From Burkholderiales bacterium (GTDB taxonomy: Bacteria; Pseudomonadota; Gammaproteobacteria; Burkholderiales; Burkholderiaceae_C): 64,000 bases of DNA. The stretch is taken from contig JACRAY010000015.1 of assembly GCA_016213325.1 (NCBI GenBank), forward strand, positions 124,001 through 188,000, given 5' to 3'. The notes beneath the pieces were generated by a model. It was not told where the DNA came from and did not search any database. It saw only the letters and a list, made by a program, of their open reading frames with translations. This document shows, one piece after another, positions 56,064 through 64,000 of the stretch. Position numbers and translations under genes: made by a program. Every line of letters starts with the position of its first letter. Position 1 is the first letter of the stretch.

Positions 56064-56252
56064 AAACGGCGCCGGCTCGACCGGGAATTCGTCTGCCGCA
56101 AGGATGAGGCATTGTCTGGCGCACCGCCTCGACCGCGGCGGGCATCCTACGCGCCAAGCAACCGGCCGGCGAAGGCAGTGTCCGGACGGATTGCCAGGTG
56201 CCCATCCATGACCCGGGTGGGTTCGTGTGACTCCGAGAACTTCGCTCCCGAG

Positions 56253-58019
56253 ATGGCCCAGAAACGAACCGCCAATTCGCCGCCGCCTCCTGCCCGACAG
56301 ATCAAGAAGTCGCCCACCGGCATCAAGGGCCTGGACGAGATCACCGAAGGTGGCCTGCCACTGGGCAGGCCCACCCTGGTGTGCGGCTCGGCGGGCTGCG
56401 GCAAGACCATGCTGGCGGCCGAGTTCATCGTGCGCGGCGCGATGGAGCATGGCGAGCCGGGCGTCATCATGATGTTCGAGGAAAGCTCGCAGGAACTCAC
56501 CGACAACCTGCGTTCGCTGGGTTTCGACCTGGGCCGGCTGCAACGCCAGCGCAAGGTGGTGCTCGACTACGTGCGCGTCGAGCGCAACGAGATCCAGGAG
56601 ACCGGTGAGTACGACCTCGAGGGCCTGTTCATCCGGCTCGCGTACGCCATCGACTCGATCGGCGCGAAGCGGGTGGTGCTCGACACCGTCGAGGCGCTGT
56701 TCGCCGGCCTGCCCAACCAGGCGATCCTGCGCGCCGAGCTGCGCCGCCTGTTCCACTGGCTGAAGGAAAAGGGCGTGACCGCCGTCATCACCGGCGAGCG
56801 CGGCGAGGGCGACCTCACGCGCTACGGGCTCGAAGAGTACGTGGCCGACTGCGTCATCCTGCTGGACCATCGCATCGTGGACCTGGTGTCCACCCGGCGC
56901 CTGCGCATCGTGAAGTACCGCGGTTCGTCGCACGGCACCAACGAATACCCGTTCCTGATCGGCTCGCACGGCGTGTCGGTGCTGCCCATCACCTCGCTGC
57001 GGCTGGACCACAAGGTGACCGACAGGCGGCTGCCCACCGGCATTGCCGGGCTGGACGAGATGCTGGGCGGCAAGGGCATCTACAAGGGCAGCAGCGTGCT
57101 GGTTTCCGGCTCGCCCGGCACGGGCAAGAGCAGCGTGGCCGCCAGCTTCGTCCACGCAGCGTGCGCGCGCGGCGAGCGGGCCCTGCTGTTCGCCTACGAG
57201 GAATCCGAAAGCCAGCTGCTGCGCAACATGCGCTCGATCGGCCTGGACCTGGCCCCCTGGGTGGAGCAGGGGCTGCTGCAGATCCACGCGTCGCGCCCCA
57301 CGCTGCACGGGCTGGAGCAGCACCTGGTGCTGATGTACGACCTGGTGCGCCGCTTCAAGCCATCGGTAGTGGTGGTCGACCCTATCAGCAACCTGGGCAG
57401 CCAGCATGGGGACTCCGAGCTGAAGCACACGCTGATGCGCCTGATCGACTTCCTGAAGCAATCCGGCGTGACCGCGATGTTCACCAGCCTCACCACCGAC
57501 GCCAGCATCGCAGCGGCAACGTCCGAGGTGGGGGTGTCTTCACTGATGGACACCTGGCTGCTGCTGACCAACCTGGCCTGTAACGGCGAGCGCACGCGCA
57601 TGCTGCAGGTGTTGAAGTCGCGCGGCATGTACCACTCCAACCAGCTGCGCGAGTTCGTCTTCACCGATGATGGCGTGGACCTGGTCGATGTGTACCTGTG
57701 GGGCGACCGCGTGCTGACCGGCACGGCGCGCATCGCGCAGAAGGCGCAGGAAGTGGCAGCCAGCCAGTTGCGCGGCAGCGACCATGACAGGCGCATGCGA
57801 GACCTGGCCAACCGGCGCCGCGCACTCGACGCGCAGATTGCGGCGCTGAACGCCGAGGCCGACGAACGCGCAGGCGACATCCAGTTTGCCATTGCCCGCG
57901 AGAAATTCGAGGCCGAAGGCGTCGCGGCGCGCGCGCGCGAGATCGCTGCGGCGAGCGGCACGCAGAAGGCGGCGCGCGCCCGCGCGAACGCCCGCCGGCC
58001 CGCGAGGGACGTACGATGA
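56253..58019 (+). CDS. kaiC: KaiC-family double-domain RecA-like ATPase
   Basis: The 588-residue protein has the two RecA domains of KaiC. CI has Walker A GSAGCGKT near 46 and [13 protein letters not shown] has GSPGTGKS near 286 and [10 protein letters not shown], so the catalytic Glu pairs are kept in both. The KaiC autophosphorylation pair (Ser-Thr in cyanobacteria) is Ser-Ser here, residues 429-430 in [11 protein letters not shown]-terminal coiled-coil of about 80 residues follows. The start MAQKRT was chosen; an ATG 45 bp upstream is possible. The gene overlaps the first kaiB-like gene by 4 nt. kaiA is absent. Confidence 0.93.
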   Translation: MAQKRTANSPPPPARQIKKSPTGIKGLDEITEGGLPLGRPTLVCGSAGCGKTMLAAEFIVRGAMEHGEPGVIMMFEESSQELTDNLRSLGFDLGRLQRQRKVVLDYVRVERNEIQETGEYDLEGLFIRLAYAIDSIGAKRVVLDTVEALFAGLPNQAILRAELRRLFHWLKEKGVTAVITGERGEGDLTRYGLEEYVADCVILLDHRIVDLVSTRRLRIVKYRGSSHGTNEYPFLIGSHGVSVLPITSLRLDHKVTDRRLPTGIAGLDEMLGGKGIYKGSSVLVSGSPGTGKSSVAASFVHAACARGERALLFAYEESESQLLRNMRSIGLDLAPWVEQGLLQIHASRPTLHGLEQHLVLMYDLVRRFKPSVVVVDPISNLGSQHGDSELKHTLMRLIDFLKQSGVTAMFTSLTTDASIAAATSEVGVSSLMDTWLLLTNLACNGERTRMLQVLKSRGMYHSNQLREFVFTDDGVDLVDVYLWGDRVLTGTARIAQKAQEVAASQLRGSDHDRRMRDLANRRRALDAQIAALNAEADERAGDIQFAIAREKFEAEGVAARAREIAAASGTQKAARARANARRPARDVR

Positions 58020-58351
58020 GCGCGGCAGTCCCGGCCCGCAAGAAGGCCGCGCCGGCCGTAGCCGAATGGCAACTGCGCCTTTACGTGGCCGGCAAGACGG
58101 CCAAGTCCGAAGCAGCGCTGGCCAACCTCAAGCTGGTCTGCGACCACCACCTGGCCGGCCGCTACAGCATCGAGGTGGTCGACCTGCTGGTGAACCCCAG
58201 GCTCGCGGCGGGCGACCAGATCCTGGCGGTGCCCACGCTGGTGCGCAAGTTCCCCACGCCCATCCGCAAGATCATCGGCGACCTGTCCAACAAGGAACGC
58301 GTGCTGGTCGGCCTGAACCTGCTGCCGGTACCGGCGGCGCGCAAGGCATGA
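58016..58351 (+). CDS. kaiB: KaiB-family protein (copy 1)
   Basis: The 111-residue thioredoxin-like KaiB fold reads [46 protein letters not shown] and [20 protein letters not shown]. It is close to cyanobacterial KaiB, with a basic N-terminal extension of about 17 residues. It should bind KaiC and may switch fold as KaiB does. ATGA overlaps both neighbours. Confidence 0.95.
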   Translation: MSAAVPARKKAAPAVAEWQLRLYVAGKTAKSEAALANLKLVCDHHLAGRYSIEVVDLLVNPRLAAGDQILAVPTLVRKFPTPIRKIIGDLSNKERVLVGLNLLPVPAARKA

Positions 58352-58662
58352 CCGCACGCAAGGCCCCGGGGCCGGTGCAGCCCAAGGGGGAGCACTGCGC
58401 CTGCATGTTGCGGCTGTGGGTGAGTGCAGCAGCGCCGCTGTCCGCGCGCGCAGTGGTCAACACGCGCGCCTTCTGCGAAACGCACCTGCCGGGCCGCTAC
58501 GAGCTGGAGATCCTGAGCATCGCCGACCACGTGGAACGGGCCGCCGGCGACCAGGTCATCGCGGCGCCGACGCTGCTGCGCGTGTGGCCCCTGCCGGTGC
58601 GCCGGTTCGTCGGCGACATGTCCAACCCCGACCGCCTGCTCGACGGCCTGAACCTGAGCTGA
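58348..58662 (+). CDS. kaiB: KaiB-family protein (copy 2, divergent)
   Basis: The 104-residue protein keeps the KaiB outline: [38 protein letters not shown] and [16 protein letters not shown]. It has lost several conserved residues (VAG to VSA, NP to HV) and has two nearby cysteines (CACM). It is clearly a duplicate of copy 1 that has drifted. It may bind KaiC differently or pair with the kinase. The next gene begins 4 bp after its stop. Confidence 0.9.
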   Translation: MTARKAPGPVQPKGEHCACMLRLWVSAAAPLSARAVVNTRAFCETHLPGRYELEILSIADHVERAAGDQVIAAPTLLRVWPLPVRRFVGDMSNPDRLLDGLNLS

Positions 58663-58666
58663 TGCC

Positions 58667-60352
58667 ATGGACGAGTTGCGCATGGAACTGGAAGAGCTGC
58701 GCATCCGCCTGCAGGAGGCGGAGGAAACACTGTCGGCCATCCGGCAGGGGGACGTCGATGCGCTGGTGGTGGGCAGCGACATCTACACGCTGGACTCGTC
58801 CAACGCGGCGGCCAACAAGCTGCGCCAGGACGTGCTGGCCCAGATGAAGGATGCGGTGATGGCGTTCGACGCCGAAGACCACCTGGTGTTCATGAACGCC
58901 GCCGCCGAGGCCCAGTACCGCAAGAGCGCGTCCGCCACGCTGGGGCGCCTGAAGGGCGATGTGTTCACCGAGATCTGGCCCGACGGCGAAGCGGCGCGCG
59001 AAGCCGCGGCCCAAGCGCTGCGCCGTCATGGCGTGTTCCGCGGCAACCTGGTGCACCGCATGGCCGATGGCACGCAGACCCACGTGGAGACGACCGTTTG
59101 CGTGCTGCACGACGGCGATGCGCAGGCGACAGGGTACCTGTACGTCATCCGCGACATCACCGAGCGGGTGCTGGCCGACCGCGCGCTGGCGCAGACGGCG
59201 GCGGCGCTGCAGGACGCCGATCGCAAGAAGGACGAGTTCCTCGCCACGCTGGCGCACGAGCTGCGCAACCCGCTGGCCCCCATGCGCAATGCGCTGCACA
59301 TCATGGAGCTGTCGCCCGATGCGAGCGTCAAGGAGTCGGCCCGCACCATCATCGAGCGCCAGCTCGCGCAGCTGGTCCACCTGGTGGACGACCTGCTGGA
59401 CGTAAGCCGCATCAGCCAGGGCAAAGTCGAGCTGCGCATCGGGCTGGCCGACGTCGTGGCCGCCGTGCAGGACGCGGTGGAGACGAGCCGGCCGATGATC
59501 GAGGCGGGCCAGCACGAGCTGACGCTCGTGATGCCGCCGCCCCGCACGCTGTTCGTGGAAGCGGACGCGACGCGCCTGTGCCAGATCATCGCGAACCTGC
59601 TGAACAATGCGGCCAAGTACACGCCCAACGGCGGCCGCATCCAGGTGTCGGCTGCCCAGCAGGACGGCTTCATCGTCATCTCGGTGGAGGATTCCGGCGT
59701 AGGCATCCCGGTGCCGCTGTTGCCGCGGGTGTTCGACATGTTTGCCCAGGTCGACCGGTCGATGGAACGTTCGCAGGGCGGCCTGGGCATCGGCCTGGCG
59801 CTGGTGCGGCAGCTGGTGGAGATGCATGGCGGCCAGGTCGAAGCCGACAGCAAGGGGCCGGGCTCCGGCTCGCGCTTCACGGTGCGCCTGCCCGCATCGA
59901 GCGCGCGGCCGCCGGCCGAACCGGCGCCCGACACCCATCGGCTGCATGCCGGGGGCGAGAAAGGGCTGCGCGTGCTGGTGGTGGACGATAACGTGGACAG
60001 CGCCGAGACGATGGCGCAGTTCCTCGGCCTCCTCGGCTACGAGACATCGACCGAGCACGATGGCCTGGCAGCGGTCAGCGCCGTCGCATCGTTCCAGCCG
60101 GACGTGGTGATCCTGGACATCGGCTTGCCGCACCTGAGCGGCCACGACGTAGCCCAGCGCATCCGCCAGGCCCCGGGCGGCAGCGGCATGCTGCTGATCG
60201 CGCTGAGCGGCTGGGGACAAGCAGAAGACCGCCAGAAGTCGCGCGAGGCCGGGTTCGACCGGCACTTCGTGAAGCCGGTCGAGCTGGACGTGCTGGTGGA
60301 AGCCGTGGCCATGGTGCGCGCGCCCCGGCGCGAAGCCTTCGACAACTCCTAG
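58667..60352 (+). CDS. PAS hybrid histidine kinase with receiver domain
   Basis: This 561-residue soluble kinase has an N-terminal coiled-coil (1-30), a PAS domain (about 55-170, MKDAVMAFDAEDHLVFMN), and a HisKA/HATPase core. The phospho-acceptor His 197 is in FLATLAHELRNPLAP, with NLLNNAAKYT and GLGIGLALVRQLVEMHGG. A C-terminal receiver carries Asp 484 in VILDIGLP and Lys in FVKPVEL. No membrane helices are seen. It lies 4 bp after kaiB copy 2, so it is the probable output or input kinase of the Kai-like cassette, in the role SasA plays in cyanobacteria. Confidence 0.93.
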   Translation: MDELRMELEELRIRLQEAEETLSAIRQGDVDALVVGSDIYTLDSSNAAANKLRQDVLAQMKDAVMAFDAEDHLVFMNAAAEAQYRKSASATLGRLKGDVFTEIWPDGEAAREAAAQALRRHGVFRGNLVHRMADGTQTHVETTVCVLHDGDAQATGYLYVIRDITERVLADRALAQTAAALQDADRKKDEFLATLAHELRNPLAPMRNALHIMELSPDASVKESARTIIERQLAQLVHLVDDLLDVSRISQGKVELRIGLADVVAAVQDAVETSRPMIEAGQHELTLVMPPPRTLFVEADATRLCQIIANLLNNAAKYTPNGGRIQVSAAQQDGFIVISVEDSGVGIPVPLLPRVFDMFAQVDRSMERSQGGLGIGLALVRQLVEMHGGQVEADSKGPGSGSRFTVRLPASSARPPAEPAPDTHRLHAGGEKGLRVLVVDDNVDSAETMAQFLGLLGYETSTEHDGLAAVSAVASFQPDVVILDIGLPHLSGHDVAQRIRQAPGGSGMLLIALSGWGQAEDRQKSREAGFDRHFVKPVELDVLVEAVAMVRAPRREAFDNS

Positions 60353-60360
60353 CGACCAAC

Positions 60361-61067
60361 ATGGCTCCCGATGCGTGGTTCCTCGGCCCGCTGGCCACCG
60401 CCGACGGCACGATCCGCGCCGAGATCGTCGATGCACACCTGGGGTTCGACGCCCAGGTGACCGTGCCGATCCGCTACGGCCAGGTCGACTTCGACGATGC
60501 CACCGTCGAGCATGTCGGGCCCGACTCGCGCATGGGCGTGAGCCGCATGGGCCTGTACGTCGACGCGCCCAACGGGCGCAGTTACCTCTACCAGTTTCCA
60601 TCCACGCCGGTTGCGGGCGTCGAGTTCGAACACCGGGGCGCCTTGCTCGGAACGCTGGTGTCGGACCGCGGCAAGATCCAGCTGCAGGCCTTCGGCGAAT
60701 GGCTGCTGGCCCAGCTGGATGGCGGCCAGGGGCTGGGGGTCACGGAACAGGCCCGCCAGCTGCTGCAGCGGACCTCGCTGCAGGGCGACCTGCAACTGGG
60801 CGAAGGCAAGGTGGTGCTGCCCGGCGTGCAGGCCGAGCGGGTCGGTCGCCAGGCGGTGCGCATCCACTCCGAAGCCGTCGGCAGCGGCTTCACCATCGAA
60901 CTGCCTTCGCTGGTGCTGCGCAACGTGGTGCTGGATGCCGGCGGCAGGCAACTGGTGTGCCACGAAGTGAAGGGTGCGCTGGTGCTCAAGCTCACCGTCG
61001 ATGGCGGGCAAGTGCATGCCGCTATCGACCTGGACCAGCTCAAGGTCTCGGGCATGCGCCTGCAGCG

Positions 61068-61071
<4 letters not shown>
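60361..61071 (+). CDS. Hypothetical protein following the Kai-like cassette
   Basis: This 236-residue protein is not recognised. It is beta-rich and acidic (MAPDAWFLGPLATADGTIRAEIVDAHLGFDA-type opening) with no signal peptide, membrane helix or known motif. It starts 9 bp after the hybrid kinase stop, so it is likely in the same transcript and may be a cassette component. The stop overlaps that of the convergent pseudouridine-synthase-like gene. Confidence 0.7.
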
Positions 61072-62925
<1,854 letters not shown>

Positions 62926-62984
62926 GGCAGCCGGCCGGCGATTTCCTACACGACCTGCACGCGCGGCTGGCTACCGTATAGGGC

Positions 62985-63452
62985 ATGTTCGACATGAGCC
63001 TGCCCGTCTGGGAATTCATGGTGCGTGCCTTCGCCGTCTATGCGGTGCTGCTGGTGCTGGTGCGGGTATCCGGCAAGCGCACCGTCGGGCAGTTCACGCC
63101 GTTCGACCTGCTGGTGGTGATGCTGCTGTCCGAAGCGGTCACCGAATCGCTCACCGGCGGCGACTCGTCGCTCCTCGGGGGCCTGGTGGTCGCGGGCACG
63201 CTGATTGCGCTCAACATGTTGCTGGCTGCCATCACGGCGCGTTCACCGAAGGCCGACAAGGTCTTGCAGGGCAGTGCCGTGCTGATCGGCCAGGAAGGCA
63301 AGCTGTTCGACGACGTGCTCGTCCGGGAGCGGGTGCCCTACGAAGACGTGCTGCGCGCGCTGCGCACCGAAGACTGCGAACTCGACGAGTTGCGGCGCGC
63401 CTACCTCGAAGCCGACGGGGAGATCACCATCCTGAAGAAAAAGCCCGCCTGA
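62985..63452 (+). CDS. DUF421 membrane protein (YetF-like)
   Basis: The 155-residue protein has three membrane helices (about 10-90) and the DUF421 domain: VRVSGKRTVGQFTPFDLLVVMLLSEAV, then a soluble part with EDVLRALRTEDCELDELRRAYLEADGEITI. The family function is unclear. It ends inside a convergent terminator. Confidence 0.88.
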   Translation: MFDMSLPVWEFMVRAFAVYAVLLVLVRVSGKRTVGQFTPFDLLVVMLLSEAVTESLTGGDSSLLGGLVVAGTLIALNMLLAAITARSPKADKVLQGSAVLIGQEGKLFDDVLVRERVPYEDVLRALRTEDCELDELRRAYLEADGEITILKKKPA

Positions 63453-63460
63453 CGGGCTTT
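63440..63460. terminator. Bidirectional intrinsic terminator
   Basis: AAAGCCCG and CGGGCTTT are perfect 8-bp arms around a CCTGA loop. On the minus strand the stem is followed by TTCTTC, giving the better U-rich tail for the PhnB-like gene. On the plus strand the tail is TTGTT for the DUF421 gene. The left arm overlaps the DUF421 stop codon. Confidence 0.85.
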
Positions 63461-63462
63461 GT

Positions 63463-63945
63463 TCATTGCGCGCTTCGCCGGGCCGCCTCGATCTTCGCGA
63501 TATCGATCTTGCCCATGTCCATCATCGCGTCGAACGCTCGCTTGGCCGCTGCGCGGTCCGGGTCGGCAATGGCTTCCATCAGCACCCGCGGCGTGATCTG
63601 CCACGACAGGCCCCACTTGTCCTTGCACCAGCCGCACGCGCTTTCCTGGCCGCCGTTGCCGACGATGGCATTCCACAAGCGGTCGGTCTCGGCCTGGTCT
63701 TCGGTTGCAACCTGGAACGAAAAGGCCTCCGTGTGCTTGAAAGCCGGCCCGCCGTTCAGGCCGATGCAGGGAATGCCGAGCACGGTGAACTCGACGGTCA
63801 GCACGTCGCCTTCCTTGCCGGAAGGAAAGTCCCCCGGCGCGCGATGCACGGCGCCCACGCTGCTCGCGGGGAAGGTCTTCGCGTAGAACTGCGCCGCTTC
63901 CAGCGCGGTGCCGTCATACCAGAGGCAGATGGTGTTCTTGGCCAT
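63463..63945 (-). CDS. VOC/PhnB-like (3-dmu-9_3-mt) protein
   Basis: The 160-residue protein is a glyoxalase/VOC-fold PhnB-like domain with CLWYDGTALEAAQFYAKTFP, GGPAFKHTEAFSFQV and CGWCKDKWGLSWQITPRVL. Such proteins are often of unknown function. GTG directly precedes the ATG and both are usable; AGGAGAA lies 7-10 nt upstream. The remaining 55 bp to the window edge hold nothing recognisable. Confidence 0.88.
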   Translation of the reverse strand: MAKNTICLWYDGTALEAAQFYAKTFPASSVGAVHRAPGDFPSGKEGDVLTVEFTVLGIPCIGLNGGPAFKHTEAFSFQVATEDQAETDRLWNAIVGNGGQESACGWCKDKWGLSWQITPRVLMEAIADPDRAAAKRAFDAMMDMGKIDIAKIEAARRSAQ

Positions 63946-64000
63946 CACGGTCGTTCTCCTTTGGAAAAGTCCGCCGGCATTGTCGTACTTGCCGAACCCG

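Overview
The window is a gene-dense, very GC-rich bacterial chromosome segment. It looks like the order Burkholderiales (Betaproteobacteria), probably Comamonadaceae. The pointers are a SAH riboswitch in front of ahcY, a double-length UvrA-type protein, a Tat-exported Bug/TctC binding protein, a DUF485-ActP acetate module with an SSS-type sensor kinase, a leucine catabolic cluster, and many GTG/TTG starts with 1- or 4-nt overlaps. No rRNA, tRNA, CRISPR, insertion sequence or prophage was seen, so this is core chromosome with a few accessory cassettes.

Layout. 1-3.8 kb (minus): the activated-methyl cycle, with riboswitch-controlled ahcY, then tlyA, metF and rlpA. 3.8-13.6 kb: a Cys-rich exported protein, a LigC-type ATP-dependent DNA ligase, a frameshifted MFS gene, prfC, a HAD phosphatase, two tandem class I amidotransferase-fold hydrolases, a membrane-bound class III cyclase and an acetylpolyamine amidohydrolase. 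13.7-19.3 kb: a 1885-residue tandem UvrA-like protein. 19.5-22.6 kb: an orphan amino-acid-type binding protein and a TPR protein. 22.7-27.9 kb: a TetR-controlled catabolic locus (Bug binding protein, cyclase-family hydrolase, porin, TetR, fumarylacetoacetase) carrying the same palindromic operator at two places. 27.9-30 kb: a 47-residue membrane peptide and an MHS-type transporter.

30-39 kb (minus) is an acetate-uptake and sensing module: DUF485, ActP, a CBS/nucleotidyltransferase protein, a small membrane protein, a transporter-like histidine kinase, a single-domain response regulator, and a membrane protein that ends in a DEDDh exonuclease. An FNR-type box lies at its head. 39-48.4 kb (minus) is a leucine/isovalerate-type acyl-CoA cluster: carboxyltransferase, acyl-CoA dehydrogenase, enoyl-CoA hydratase, biotin carboxylase and HMG-CoA lyase, with extra genes interspersed and a divergent AraC-type regulator. 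48.5-56 kb is mixed housekeeping, including an ABC-type ATPase coupled to CrcB, a 2-oxoglutarate-type oxygenase, an M3 peptidase, a GST and a SEC-C protein.

56-60.4 kb holds the most unusual system: a KaiC-type double-RecA ATPase, two consecutive KaiB-fold proteins and a PAS hybrid histidine kinase, overlapping or nearly so, with no kaiA. It is a clock-like or stress-signalling cassette outside cyanobacteria. The window closes with a pseudouridine-synthase-like protein that lacks its catalytic aspartate, a glutathione-dependent formaldehyde dehydrogenase, a DUF421 membrane protein and a VOC/PhnB-like protein. All assignments come from reading the sequence; no database search was run.
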